DNA of 60,319 bases from JAVKFF01 sp040226215. Lineage in GTDB: Bacteria; Pseudomonadota; Alphaproteobacteria; DSM-16000; Inquilinaceae. The notes below the pieces were generated by a model. That model worked only from the letters and a program-made list of their open reading frames with translations. It did not search any database and was not told the DNA's origin. The stretch's first letter is position 1; each line of letters begins with the position of its first letter. The stretch is from NCBI GenBank assembly GCA_040226215.1, contig JAVKFF010000194.1:1-60319 (forward strand). Direction: 5' to 3'. A program made the translations under genes and the position numbers. Positions 1 to 8,516 of this stretch are shown here, in pieces.

Positions 1-324
1 GCCTCCTACCGCTTCATCCGCCGCCTCGGACCGGTGGTCCACGACAAGGCGGCGACGGCCCTCGCCGCGCGGGCGGCGGAGCGTGTGTTCGGGGCCGGGC
101 GGGTACGCCACGCCTTCCCGCCCTCGACCGCCGGCGACGATTTCTCGGTCTTCTCCGCCCGCGTGCCCGGCGCCTATGGCTGGATCGGCAACGGCCCGGC
201 GCGGGCGGGCGCGCTGCACCACAACGGCCGCTACGATTTCAACGACGCCGCGATCGAGCCCGGTGCGCGCTACTGGCTGGCGGTGGTCGAGGAGGCGTTG
301 AAGCCCGCCGGCATCGACGACTGA
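1..324 (+). CDS. M20-family amidohydrolase/peptidase, C-terminal fragment
   Basis: The frame is open from the first base and ends at a TGA at 322-324, so only the last 107 codons are inside the window. The visible part carries the C-terminal signature of M20 amidohydrolases: a G-D-D-F-S block, then a His-His-Asn-Gly-x-Tyr-Asp-Phe-Asn-Asp stretch in which the conserved metal-site histidine is expected, then a terminal helix. The family hydrolyses amide bonds of N-acyl amino acids, hippurate-like compounds or dipeptides in the cytoplasm using a di-metal centre. The substrate cannot be told from this fragment. The next gene is convergent and starts its stop only 16 bp away. Confidence 0.8.
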   Translation, partial: ASYRFIRRLGPVVHDKAATALAARAAERVFGAGRVRHAFPPSTAGDDFSVFSARVPGAYGWIGNGPARAGALHHNGRYDFNDAAIEPGARYWLAVVEEALKPAGIDD

Positions 325-340
325 TCGGGCCGGTGCCCCG

Positions 341-1291
341 CTAGCCGGCCGCTGCGATCGCCTCGGCGATCAGGGCCAGTGCCGCCGCCCGATCGACCTC
401 CAGCGCCACCCGGACCGGCCGCCTGCCGTCGGATGCCGCGACACAGGTTCCGGGCTGGCCCGCCGAAGGGTCCGTGACGACGGCGAGCGGCCGCTCCGCC
501 CAGGTGAACAGCCCCGGATGGCTCAGCGCCAGCACCGCCAGCGGGTCGTGCAGCGGCCGGCTCTCGCGCGCTCCGGCATCCCGGAAATAGGCCTCGATCA
601 GGCGGGCGGCGAGCGCTGGCGCCCGGCCGGACCGCCCCGCCAGCGCCCGGGTCCAGGCCCGGTCTGCGCGCACCTGGCGGGTGACGTCGAGGGGCACCAG
701 CAGGAGGTCGAGGCCGGCGGCCAGCACCCGCTCGGCGGCGCTTGGATCGGCGGCGAAGTTGAACTCGGCGGTCAGCGCCGCGCCGGCGGGCAGGCCCGGC
801 TGCGGCGCGTTGCCCGGCACGGCGATGGCGCCGCCCATCACCGCGAGCGGGGCGGGCAGTCGCAGGCCAGCGTCGAGCCAGGCGGCGAGGTTTGTCAGCG
901 GCGCGATCGCCGCCATGGCCATTGGACCGGCCTTCGCCGTGTCGCGAAGCAGGCCGGCCGCGTCGGGCAGGCGCACGGGCGGCGGCGCGCCGAGCACGCC
1001 GCCCAGTCCGTCATCACCGTGGATGCCGGCCGCCATCAAGCTGGTCCCGGCAGGCACGACGCCGCGGCCCAGCGGCACCTCAGCCGCCCCCACCGCGTCG
1101 AGCAGGGCGCGGGCATTTGCCGTCGCGCGGTCTAGGCCGATATTGCCGGCCGCGCTGGTCACCAGGACCAGGTCAACCGCGTCCAGACCCAGCGCCACCA
1201 GCAGCGCCACGGCGTCGTCCAGGCCCGGATCGGTGTCGATGGCGAGGCGCAGGCGGGCGGGAGGCGGGGCGGGTCGGGATGTCGGCGTCAT
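341..1291 (-). CDS. Nucleoside hydrolase (IUNH family)
   Basis: This 316-aa protein belongs to the inosine/uridine-preferring nucleoside hydrolases, which split the N-glycosidic bond of ribonucleosides to ribose plus free base. The calcium-binding N-terminal motif Asp-Thr-Asp-Pro-Gly-x-Asp-Asp is at residues 19-26. A Glu-Phe-Asn-Phe-x-x-Asp-Pro block lies mid-protein and a His-Asp-Pro near residue 245 supplies the usual catalytic histidine. The length is normal for the family (about 310). It is divergent from the polyamine-type ABC operon starting at 1427, 135 bp away, which suggests shared control. A second, distinct member lies at 19077-20015. Confidence 0.9.
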   Translation of the reverse strand: MTPTSRPAPPPARLRLAIDTDPGLDDAVALLVALGLDAVDLVLVTSAAGNIGLDRATANARALLDAVGAAEVPLGRGVVPAGTSLMAAGIHGDDGLGGVLGAPPPVRLPDAAGLLRDTAKAGPMAMAAIAPLTNLAAWLDAGLRLPAPLAVMGGAIAVPGNAPQPGLPAGAALTAEFNFAADPSAAERVLAAGLDLLLVPLDVTRQVRADRAWTRALAGRSGRAPALAARLIEAYFRDAGARESRPLHDPLAVLALSHPGLFTWAERPLAVVTDPSAGQPGTCVAASDGRRPVRVALEVDRAAALALIAEAIAAAG

Positions 1292-1426
1292 GGCGGTCCA
1301 CTGGCGACGGTGATTGAATTGGCTTGCGCGGAGGGGCGACCTTGCGCTTGGTTCACCCCTTTGCGGATTGGCGATTCAGGACTATCCGGACACAAGTCAA
1401 CCCGAACGAACAGAGGAGAGCCTCCG

Positions 1427-2467
1427 ATGACCGCCCGTTCCCCCCTCTTCACCCTCCTCCTGGCCGGCACCGGCCTCGCCGCGCTCAGCACGGCGGCCTT
1501 GGCGCAGGACGGCCAGCTCATCATCTCCACCTGGGGCTTCAACGGCGACATCCTCGACGAGGTGCTCTACGCCCCGTTCGAGGCGGAGCATGGCGTGGAG
1601 ATCGTCATCGACCAGGGCAACAACGCCGACCGGCTGAACCGCGTGCGGGTCCGCGACGGTGGCGTCGACCTGATCTATCTCGCCGACGCCTATGCCCAGC
1701 AGGCCATCGCCGACGGCCTGTTCCAGGAGATCGACCGCGGCCAGATCCCGACCATCGGGGAGATCTACGAGGTCGGCCAGGCGCCCCATGGCGAGGCCTA
1801 TGGCCCGGCCTACACCATCGGCCGCTACGGCATCGTCTACGACAGCGCCGCCACGGACGATCCGGTGACCTCCTGGGGCGATCTCTGGCGCGAGGAATTC
1901 GCCGGCCGGGTGACCATCCCCAACGTTTCGACCACGGCCGGCCAGCTGATCGTGCTGGCGGCCGGGGAGCGGGCCGGGGTCGATGCCTTCGAGAACCCGG
2001 ACGCCGCCTTCGCCGAGCTCGAGGCGCTGGCGCCAAACGTCCTGACCGCCTATGGCCGCTCCTCGGAGCTGGTCAACCTGTTCGCCCAGGGCGAGGTGGT
2101 GATCGCCGCCGCCCAGGACTTCGTCGTCGGCTCGATCCAGGATGCGGTGCCGACCGCCGTCTGGGCGCCGCTCGGCGACGAGGCCTACGCCAATCTCAAC
2201 GTTATCAACATCCTGGAGGGCAGCGATCAGGTCGACCTGGCGCACGCCTTCATCGACTTCCACCTCAGCCAGCAGATCCAGCACGAGATGGCGGTGCGCG
2301 GCGTCGACGCGCCGATCAACCGCAATGTCGAGCTGACCGAGGAGGAGGCCGCCCGCTGGACCTATGGCGCCGAGGTGGTGGAGGCGCTGCGCCTGCCGGA
2401 CTACGAGCGCCTGAACGAGGTCGGCGAGGACTGGACCACCCGCTGGGAAGCCATCTTCGCCAACTGA
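1427..2467 (+). CDS. ABC transporter periplasmic binding protein, spermidine/putrescine (PotD) type
   Basis: A 346-aa extracellular solute-binding protein. The ATG at 1427 was chosen because a purine-rich ribosome site (cagaggagag) precedes it and it begins a clean signal peptide: two basic-side residues, a hydrophobic core, and an Ala-Leu-Ala cleavage region near residue 25. An in-frame start further upstream would add a non-signal extension. The mature protein opens with the Ile-Ser-Thr-Trp-Gly beta strand typical of PotD/PotF proteins. It heads an operon with two permeases, an ATPase and a deaminase-like amidohydrolase. The real ligand may be a polyamine or, given the neighbours, an amino-heterocycle. 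A hairpin at 2470-2490 follows it. Confidence 0.88.
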   Translation: MTARSPLFTLLLAGTGLAALSTAALAQDGQLIISTWGFNGDILDEVLYAPFEAEHGVEIVIDQGNNADRLNRVRVRDGGVDLIYLADAYAQQAIADGLFQEIDRGQIPTIGEIYEVGQAPHGEAYGPAYTIGRYGIVYDSAATDDPVTSWGDLWREEFAGRVTIPNVSTTAGQLIVLAAGERAGVDAFENPDAAFAELEALAPNVLTAYGRSSELVNLFAQGEVVIAAAQDFVVGSIQDAVPTAVWAPLGDEAYANLNVINILEGSDQVDLAHAFIDFHLSQQIQHEMAVRGVDAPINRNVELTEEEAARWTYGAEVVEALRLPDYERLNEVGEDWTTRWEAIFAN

Positions 2468-2469
2468 CG

Positions 2470-2490
2470 CCGCCGCCGCGCTGGCGGCGG
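2470..2490 (+). other. Intercistronic hairpin after the binding-protein gene
   Basis: A perfect 8-bp inverted repeat (ccgccgcc / ggcggcgg) with a 5-nt loop follows the stop of the binding-protein gene by 2 bp. A second, weaker repeat (ggcccg at 2500-2505, cgggcc at 2525-2530) follows. There is no T-run, so it is more likely a transcript-stabilising or attenuating structure than a full terminator. Confidence 0.5.
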
Positions 2491-2561
2491 ACCCGATCCG
2501 GCCCGTCACCTTTCCTTCGGGAGGCGGGCCGGCCCTGCCGCACCCATGTTCCGAGAAGGCC

Positions 2562-3389
2562 TTGCACCGACGCTTCCTTCCCTGGCTGCTCGTGGCGCCC
2601 GCCGGGCTGGTCATCCTGGTCATCCTGGTGCTGCCGATCCTCGACACCGCGCGCGGCACGCTCGACGCGGCGGCGGGCCACGGCCAGGCCTATCTCGATT
2701 TCTTCGACCGCGGGCTGAACCGCGGCATCCTCTGGCGCACCACCAAGCTGGCGCTGATCGTCACCGCCATCGCCGTGGTGCTGGGCCTGCCGACGGCCTT
2801 CTACATCGCCCGTTCGCCGCAGGCCCGGCGCTCGATGCTGATCGTCGCCGCGGTCTTCCCGCTGCTCACCGGCACGGTGGTGCGCTCCTTCGCCTGGATC
2901 GTCATCCTCGGCCGCAACGGCCTGCTGAACGACGTGCTGCTCTGGGCCGGCGTGATCGGTGAGCCGATCGGCCTGCTCTACACCGAGACGGCCATCGTGC
3001 TCGGCCTCGCCTACCTCTTCACGCCGCTGATGATCCTCTCGCTGGTCGGCGTCCTGGAGAACATCGACCACGACCTGATGGACGCCGCCCGCTCGCTCGG
3101 CGCCACGCCGGCGGCGACCTTCCGCCAGGTCACCCTGCCGCTGGCCGTGCCGGGTCTGATCGTCGGCTCGGTGCTGGTCTTCACCGGCTCCTTCACCGCC
3201 TACACCACGCCGGTCCTGCTCGGCGGCCAGCGCAACACGGTGCTGGCCACGCTGCTCTACCGAGAGGCGATGGTGGAGTTCGACTGGCCCGCCGCCTCGA
3301 CCATCGCGGTCATCATGATGATCGTCACGGTCGCCATCGTGCTGACCATGGGCTGGCTGGCGCGGCGCATGAACCCGGCGGTGGAATAG
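2562..3389 (+). CDS. ABC transporter permease, PotB type
   Basis: A 275-aa inner-membrane permease with about six hydrophobic segments. The first lies at residues 7-27. The EAA loop that docks to the ATPase is seen as Met-Asp-Ala-Ala-Arg-Ser-Leu-Gly-Ala in the C-terminal half. The start is a TTG at 2562, supported by a gagaagg ribosome site 3-9 bases upstream and by the absence of a better ATG in frame. The length matches PotB/PotH proteins. It pairs with the permease at 3394-4182, only 4 bp downstream. Confidence 0.87.
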   Translation: MHRRFLPWLLVAPAGLVILVILVLPILDTARGTLDAAAGHGQAYLDFFDRGLNRGILWRTTKLALIVTAIAVVLGLPTAFYIARSPQARRSMLIVAAVFPLLTGTVVRSFAWIVILGRNGLLNDVLLWAGVIGEPIGLLYTETAIVLGLAYLFTPLMILSLVGVLENIDHDLMDAARSLGATPAATFRQVTLPLAVPGLIVGSVLVFTGSFTAYTTPVLLGGQRNTVLATLLYREAMVEFDWPAASTIAVIMMIVTVAIVLTMGWLARRMNPAVE

Positions 3390-3393
3390 GACG

Positions 3394-4182
3394 ATGACCG
3401 CGCGCCGCTCCCCCTGGCTCTCGCTGGCCGCCTTCGCGGTCTACTTCTTCCTGCTCGGCCCGCTGGTCATCGTCGCCGCCTCGGCGGTCTCGGACACCGA
3501 GTATCTGGCGTTTCCGCCGGAGGGCTTCTCGCTGCGCTGGTTCCAGCGCATCTTCGAGGTCTCGGCCTTTCTCGACACCTTCTGGATCAGCCTGCAGATC
3601 GCCGTCGCCGGCACCGTGCTGGCGCTGGCCGTGGGCATTCCCGCCGCCTTCGCGCTGAAGCGCCACGGCGTCGCCCTGCCGTCCTGGATGGGCACCTTCT
3701 TCGTGCTGCCGATCCTGGTGCCGGAGATCGTTTTCGGCTTCTCGCTGCTGCGCTCGGTCTCGGTCGCGCTCGACCTGCCGATCGTGCCGACGCTGCTGAT
3801 CGGCCACACGGTGATCGTGCTGCCCTACTGCGTGCGCGTGGTCTCCGCCAGCCTGGCCAATTTCGACTTCTCCGCCCAGGAGGCGGCGATCAGCCTCGGC
3901 TGCCCGCCGGTCCGCTCCTTCTTCGCGGTGGTGCTGCCGAACATCCGCGCCGGCATCCTCGCCGCCTTCATCCTCGCCTTCATCACCTCGCTGAACAACG
4001 TGCCGGTCTCGCTCTTCCTCATCGGGCCCGGCGTCAGCACCCTGCCCATCCAGATGCTGATCTATGTCGAGAACTTCTTCGATCCCACCATCGCCGCGCT
4101 CTCGGTGCTGCTGATGGTCCTCACCGTGGTGGTGATGGCGGTGGTGGAGAAGACCCTCGGCCTCGGCTATTTCGTGCGCTGA
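3394..4182 (+). CDS. ABC transporter permease, PotC type
   Basis: A 262-aa polytopic membrane protein with six predicted segments, forming the second half of the permease heterodimer. It carries the EAA-type loop Glu-Ala-Ala-Ile-Ser-Leu-Gly-Cys around residue 165 and the Phe-Ile-Thr-Ser-Leu-Asn-Asn stretch typical of PotC/PotI. The gene begins 4 bp after the preceding permease and is followed by the ATPase after 3 bp, so all are on one transcript. Confidence 0.87.
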   Translation: MTARRSPWLSLAAFAVYFFLLGPLVIVAASAVSDTEYLAFPPEGFSLRWFQRIFEVSAFLDTFWISLQIAVAGTVLALAVGIPAAFALKRHGVALPSWMGTFFVLPILVPEIVFGFSLLRSVSVALDLPIVPTLLIGHTVIVLPYCVRVVSASLANFDFSAQEAAISLGCPPVRSFFAVVLPNIRAGILAAFILAFITSLNNVPVSLFLIGPGVSTLPIQMLIYVENFFDPTIAALSVLLMVLTVVVMAVVEKTLGLGYFVR

Positions 4183-4185
4183 TCC

Positions 4186-5250
4186 ATGACCCAGTCGCTC
4201 TCCCTCGCCGGCATCGACGCCCATTACGGCCGCACCCAGGTGCTCTTCGACCTCGACCTCGATATCGGCCGCGGCGAGCTCGTCTCGCTGCTCGGCGCCT
4301 CGGGTTGCGGCAAGACCACGACCCTGCGCCTGGTGGCCGGCTTCCTGCCGCCATCCAGCGGCACCGTCATGCTGGGCGACCAGGACATCGCGCGGCTGCC
4401 CGCCCATCGCCGCGACATCGGCCTGGTGTTCCAGAACTACGCGCTGTTCCCGCACATGACCGTGGCCGACAATGTCGGCTTCGGGCTGAAGCAGCGCGGC
4501 ATGGCGGCTGCCCGGCGCCGGTCGCTGGTCGCGGACATGCTGGCCCGCGTCGGCCTCGACGCCTTCGCCGGACGCTACCCGGCGGCCCTGTCGGGCGGCC
4601 AGAAGCAGCGCGTGGCGCTGGCCCGCGCCCTGGTCATCAAGCCCTCGCTGCTGCTCTTCGACGAGCCGCTGTCCAATCTCGACGCCAAGCTGCGCATCGA
4701 CATGCGGGTGGAGATCCGGGCGCTGCAGCAGGCGCACGGCACCACCGCCCTCTACGTCACCCACGACCAGGAGGAGGCGTTCTCGATCTCCGACCGGGTG
4801 GCGATCATGGAGGGCGGACGGATCAGCCAGTTCGACCGGCCGGAGGTGCTCTACCGCCAGCCGGCCAACGCCTTCGTCGCCCGCTTCGTCGGCTTCGAGA
4901 CGCAGCTCCCCATGGCGGTGACGGCGCGCGGGGCGGACCATGTGGCGGTCACGGCGGCGGGCGGCGCCAGCTTCCGGCTCGACCCCGCCGACTGGGGCGG
5001 GCTGCCGGACCGTTTCGTGCTCGGCGCCCGGGCGGAGGGCCTGCGGGTCGAGGCCGGGGAGGGCGGCGACGGCCTGCCCGCAACTGTCCACACGCGCACC
5101 TATCTCGGCCGGCAGTACCAGTACCGCGCCGACACCCCGGCGGGCCCGCTGACCGTCACGGGCGGCATGACCGCACCGCTGGAGGAGGGAGAGCGTGGCA
5201 CCATCCGCCTCAATCCGGAGCAGTGCTGCATCCTGCCGGCGGCGGCATGA
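4186..5250 (+). CDS. ABC transporter ATP-binding protein, PotA type
   Basis: A 354-aa cytoplasmic ATPase that powers the importer at 1427-4182. The Walker A motif Gly-Ala-Ser-Gly-Cys-Gly-Lys-Thr-Thr is at residues 37-45. The Q-loop, the Leu-Ser-Gly-Gly-Gln-Lys-Gln-Arg signature, the Walker B Leu-Leu-Phe-Asp-Glu-Pro and the Thr-His-Asp switch follow in order. About 110 further residues form the TOBE-type regulatory domain usual in the PotA/MalK class. Its stop overlaps the ATG of the next gene by 3 bases (ATGA). Confidence 0.92.
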   Translation: MTQSLSLAGIDAHYGRTQVLFDLDLDIGRGELVSLLGASGCGKTTTLRLVAGFLPPSSGTVMLGDQDIARLPAHRRDIGLVFQNYALFPHMTVADNVGFGLKQRGMAAARRRSLVADMLARVGLDAFAGRYPAALSGGQKQRVALARALVIKPSLLLFDEPLSNLDAKLRIDMRVEIRALQQAHGTTALYVTHDQEEAFSISDRVAIMEGGRISQFDRPEVLYRQPANAFVARFVGFETQLPMAVTARGADHVAVTAAGGASFRLDPADWGGLPDRFVLGARAEGLRVEAGEGGDGLPATVHTRTYLGRQYQYRADTPAGPLTVTGGMTAPLEEGERGTIRLNPEQCCILPAAA

Positions 5251-6584
5251 CCCCGGAGGCGCCTGGGAATGGCGGCGGAACGGTCGTCATCGGGAACGCC
5301 TGCGTCCTGCCGCTGGACGATGCCCATACGGTGATCGAACCCGGCCACGTCATCGTACGGGGCGACCGCATCCACGCTGTCGGCGAGGGAGCGGCGCCCG
5401 CGGAGCCGGTGCCGGCGGGAGCCGAGCAGGTCGACGCGGCCGGCGGGCTGGTCATGCCGGGTTTCGTCAACACCCATGGCCATCTGGCGATGAGCCTGTT
5501 CCGCGGTCTCGGGGATGACGAGCCGGACCGCCTCAGGCGCTACATCTTCCCGCTGGAAAAGCGTTTCGTCGGACCGGAGATGGTGCGCCTGGGCACGGCG
5601 CTGGCCGCCATCGAACTGATCGAGGCCGGCGTGACCACGGCCGCCGACATGTATTATTTCGAGGCGGCGGTGGCGGCGACGCTGGGCACCGCGGGCCTGC
5701 GCGCGCTGGTCGGCCAGACCGTGGTCGACTTCCCGGCGCCCGACGCCGCCTCGCCCGACGACAGCCTGGCGCGGACGGAGACGCTGATCGCCGACTGGGG
5801 CGGTCATGACCGCATCCGACCGTCCGTCGCGCCGCACGCGCCCTATACCACCGACCGGCCGGTGCTGGAACGCTGCCGCGACCTGGCGCGGCGGGCCGGG
5901 GTGATGACCCAGCTTCACCTGGCGGAGATGGATTTCGAGGATAGCTGGGTGCGCGAGCGCCATGGCACCGGCCCGGTCGCCTTCATCGGCGATCTCGGCA
6001 TGCTGGGGCCTGGCCTGGTCGCCGCCCACTGCCTCCATCTGGATGACGCCGACATCGCCCTGCTGGCCGACAGCCGCACCGGCGTGGCGCACAACGCCGG
6101 AGCCAATGCCAAGGGCGGCAAGGGCATCGCGCGGATCACCGACCTGATGGCGGCGGGCGCGGTGGTCGGCCTCGGCACGGACGGACCGATGAGCGGCAAC
6201 ACCATCGACCTCTTCGCCCAGATGGACCTGGTCGCCAAGCTGCAGAAGCTGCGCGCCCTCGACCGCCAGGTGATGACGGCGCGCGAGGTGGTGCGGCTGG
6301 CGACCCGCGGCGGGGCCGACGTGCTGGGGCTCGGCGGCCAGGTCGGGCGGCTGGCGCCGGGCATGGCCGCCGACCTGATCGTCATCGACCGGGACCGGCC
6401 GCGCTGGACGCCACGGCACGACCCCTATGCCGCGCTGGTCTATGCCGCCCGGCCAGACGACGTGCGCGACACCATGGTCGCCGGCCGCTGGCTGATGCGC
6501 GGCCGGCGGGTTCTCACCCTCGACCGGCGCGCCATCCTGGAGGAGGCGGACTCCTTCGGCCGGCGCCTGCGCGCGGCGCTCTAG
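5247..6584 (+). CDS. ATZ/TRZ-type amidohydrolase, SAH/MTA deaminase-like
   Basis: A 445-aa metal-dependent hydrolase of the amidohydrolase superfamily. The first metal motif His-Gly-His is at residues 77-79. Later come Leu-His-Leu-Ala-Glu, Ala-His-Cys-Leu-His and Gly-Leu-Gly-Thr-Asp-Gly, giving the remaining His and Asp ligands. The N-terminal and C-terminal beta-sandwich segments are both present. The closest family roles are deamination of S-adenosylhomocysteine, methylthioadenosine, guanine or chlorinated triazines. The ATG overlaps the ATPase stop, so import and deamination are translationally coupled. This makes an amino-purine-like or amino-heterocycle substrate plausible. The gene runs into the convergent phosphoribosyltransferase with a 4-bp overlap. 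Confidence 0.85.
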   Translation: MTPEAPGNGGGTVVIGNACVLPLDDAHTVIEPGHVIVRGDRIHAVGEGAAPAEPVPAGAEQVDAAGGLVMPGFVNTHGHLAMSLFRGLGDDEPDRLRRYIFPLEKRFVGPEMVRLGTALAAIELIEAGVTTAADMYYFEAAVAATLGTAGLRALVGQTVVDFPAPDAASPDDSLARTETLIADWGGHDRIRPSVAPHAPYTTDRPVLERCRDLARRAGVMTQLHLAEMDFEDSWVRERHGTGPVAFIGDLGMLGPGLVAAHCLHLDDADIALLADSRTGVAHNAGANAKGGKGIARITDLMAAGAVVGLGTDGPMSGNTIDLFAQMDLVAKLQKLRALDRQVMTAREVVRLATRGGADVLGLGGQVGRLAPGMAADLIVIDRDRPRWTPRHDPYAALVYAARPDDVRDTMVAGRWLMRGRRVLTLDRRAILEEADSFGRRLRAAL

Positions 6585-7303
6585 GAGCCGTCGGGTTCTG
6601 GCGACGCAGGCTCCCAACCGTCGCCGACGCGGCGCAGCAGCGGCGTCTCGAAGACGCTGACCACGCGGTTCTCGACGCCCGGATGGCGCTCGGCGAGGCG
6701 CGACCGCCAGGCCTCGCTCTGGGCCATCAGCACGCCGATCGCCGCCACCTCGACATCGACAAGGGACAGCAGATCGAGGGCGGAGAGGATGGAACTGCCC
6801 GAACTGATCACGTCATCCACCAGGGCGACGCGGCGTCCCTGGATCAGCGGCACCAGGCGGGGGTCGAGATAGAGCCGCTTGGCCTGGCCCGGGCTGGTGA
6901 TCGAGCGGATCTCCACCGACAGGTCGTCCGCGTACCAGAATTTGCGGCTGGTGCCGAGCGGCACGTAGCGGTCATGGCCGAGGGCGCGGGCGACCCCGCG
7001 GCCGGCGATCAGCCCCAGCGTCGGCACGGCGACGACGCGCTCGATCCCGCAATCGGCCAGCCGGCGGGCGAGGCCCTCGGTCAGCGCTTCCTCCACTTCG
7101 AAACTCGCCTGGTTCACGATCAGCGAGGCGACGCCGAGATGGCCCGGGCCGGGCAGGGGGCGGATCGGCTGGACCAGCCGCCTGCCATCGGGCAGCCGGG
7201 CGATGAAGGTGTGCTCGGAGAGGACGCCGACCGGCTCCCCGGGGGGCAGCAGGTCCTGCCAGACGGCCAGCGGATCGTTGCCGATATCGGGAAGGACGGT
7301 CAT
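6581..7303 (-). CDS. Phosphoribosyltransferase family protein
   Basis: A 240-aa type I phosphoribosyltransferase-like protein. The PRPP-binding motif Val-Ala-Leu-Val-Asp-Asp-Val-Ile-Ser-Ser-Gly-Ser-Ser is in the C-terminal half. Upstream it has a Val-Pro-Thr-Leu-Gly-Leu strand and an Arg-Lys-Phe-Trp-Tyr hood region similar to xanthine/orotate-type enzymes. The ATG at 7303 gives the normal family length. A longer open frame upstream has no ribosome site and would run into the divergent gene. The role is likely base salvage or regulation. The neighbouring nucleoside hydrolase and deaminase fit a purine or related base. Confidence 0.8.
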   Translation of the reverse strand: MTVLPDIGNDPLAVWQDLLPPGEPVGVLSEHTFIARLPDGRRLVQPIRPLPGPGHLGVASLIVNQASFEVEEALTEGLARRLADCGIERVVAVPTLGLIAGRGVARALGHDRYVPLGTSRKFWYADDLSVEIRSITSPGQAKRLYLDPRLVPLIQGRRVALVDDVISSGSSILSALDLLSLVDVEVAAIGVLMAQSEAWRSRLAERHPGVENRVVSVFETPLLRRVGDGWEPASPEPDGS

Positions 7304-7417
7304 GGGCGGCGGTCTCGCGTCGGCGGGAAGGACTCGCCTTCTTATTGGCATTGCCGGGCACCGCCTGTCAGCCGGCAAGGGCGCCCGCGGGTGACATCCG
7401 GCGCCGCTGGGCACCAC

Positions 7418-8374
7418 ATGGACACCATGACCCGCCCCGACGCAGCGCACACCATCCATGCCCGGCACCACCACACTGGCTGGGACAACGCTCTCTCCCC
7501 TGTCCGCACCGTGGCACCGGGCACGGTGCTGACCTTCCACACCATCGATGCCTCGGGTGGGCAGATCACGCCGGAGAGCGTGGCCGCCGACGTGCCGCTG
7601 ATCGATTCCGCCCGCATCAATCCGGTCACCGGCCCGATCGCCATCGACGGGGCGCGGCCGGGCGATGCGGTGAAGGTCACGCTGCTCGATTTCGCGCCTT
7701 CGGGTTGGGGTTGGACCGCCAACATCCCCGGTTTCGGCCTGCTGGCTGACCAGTTTCCCGAGCCGGCCCTGCACATCTGGCGCTACGAGGCCGGCACGCT
7801 GGCGCCCGCGCTGTATGGCCCCGGCGGACGGGTACCGCTGAAGCCGTTTGCCGGCACCATCGGCCTGGTGCCCGCCGCTCCGGGCCGGCATGGCGTGATC
7901 CCGCCGCGCCGTGTGGGCGGCAACATGGATGCCCGCGACCTGGCCGCCGGGTCCGTGCTGCTGCTGCCGGTCGAGGTGGCGGGCGCTCTCCTCTCGCTTG
8001 GCGACACCCATGCCGCGCAAGGCGACGGGGAGGTCTGCGGCACGGCGATCGAGAGCCCGCTCGAGGTCACGGTCCGGCTCGACCTGGTGCGCGGCGCGGA
8101 TCTGCCGGCGCCGCAATTCACCACGCCCGGGCCGGTCACCCGCCATCTCGACGGGGCCGGCTACTGGGTCACCACCGGCATCGGTCCCGATCTCCTGGCC
8201 GGCGCGCGGGACGCCGTTTCGGCGATGATCGACCTCTTGGGCCGCGAGCGGCAGCTCGCCGCCATCGACGCCTACCTGCTCTGCAGCGTCTGCGGCGATC
8301 TCAGAATCAGCGAGATCGTCGATGCGCCGAACTGGGTCGTCTCCTTCTATTTTCCGCGCATCGTCTTCGAGTAG
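7418..8374 (+). CDS. Acetamidase/formamidase family protein
   Basis: A 318-aa member of the FmdA/AmdA family, which hydrolyses formamide, acetamide or similar short amides to ammonia and the acid. Hallmarks are His-x-Gly-Trp-Asn-Asn near the N terminus, Val-Ala-Pro-Gly-x-Val-Leu, Asp-Ala-Ser-Gly-Gly-Gln-Ile, a Gly-Asp-Ala-Val-Lys-Val-Thr-Leu-Leu strand and Cys-Gly-Thr-Ala-Ile-Glu. Two ATGs (7418 and 7427) are possible. It is divergent from the phosphoribosyltransferase with 114 bp between them. A formamide-releasing catabolic route would explain its place in this locus. Confidence 0.88.
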   Translation: MDTMTRPDAAHTIHARHHHTGWDNALSPVRTVAPGTVLTFHTIDASGGQITPESVAADVPLIDSARINPVTGPIAIDGARPGDAVKVTLLDFAPSGWGWTANIPGFGLLADQFPEPALHIWRYEAGTLAPALYGPGGRVPLKPFAGTIGLVPAAPGRHGVIPPRRVGGNMDARDLAAGSVLLLPVEVAGALLSLGDTHAAQGDGEVCGTAIESPLEVTVRLDLVRGADLPAPQFTTPGPVTRHLDGAGYWVTTGIGPDLLAGARDAVSAMIDLLGRERQLAAIDAYLLCSVCGDLRISEIVDAPNWVVSFYFPRIVFE

Positions 8375-8516
8375 GGCCTATAATACATATAAGAAATGTA
8401 AATTATTATTAATACACATTAAATATGGATTGAAAAATAATGAACTGACCCGATCCTATGGGAAATTCCCGGCGGCGCCTTCCGGCGTCCACCTCCCGAG
8501 GAGCGGAGCGGCGATC
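8375..8516 (+). promoter_or_regulatory. AT-rich leader and probable promoter of the cys operon
   Basis: Bases 8379-8447 are strikingly AT-rich against their surroundings. They contain a perfect TATAAT at 8379-8384 and a TTGAAA at 8430-8435 that could pair with a weak -10 around 8454-8459 (18-bp spacing). The region separates the end of the acetamidase gene from cysH, so it most likely holds the sulfate-assimilation promoter and a regulator site. I could not match it to a riboswitch. Confidence 0.45.

Noticed and set aside
3325..5091. 588-codon open frame on the minus strand opposite the permease and ATPase genes
   Set aside because: It is a GC-shadow of the plus-strand Pot-type genes, low in hydrophobic structure, rich in His, Gly, Gln and Arg, with no recognisable domain.
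7304..8146. Long upstream extension of the phosphoribosyltransferase
   Set aside because: It runs antisense through the acetamidase gene and lacks any conserved sequence; ATG 7303 gives the normal domain.
8322..8516. In-frame N-terminal extension of cysH across the AT-rich leader
   Set aside because: It would overlap the acetamidase end in another frame, it has no family similarity, and the ATG at 8517 has the right ribosome context and length.
8375..8516. Possible riboswitch (sulfur or SAM type) before cysH
   Set aside because: I could not find the conserved core or pairing of a known class. The region is mainly AT-rich promoter-like sequence.
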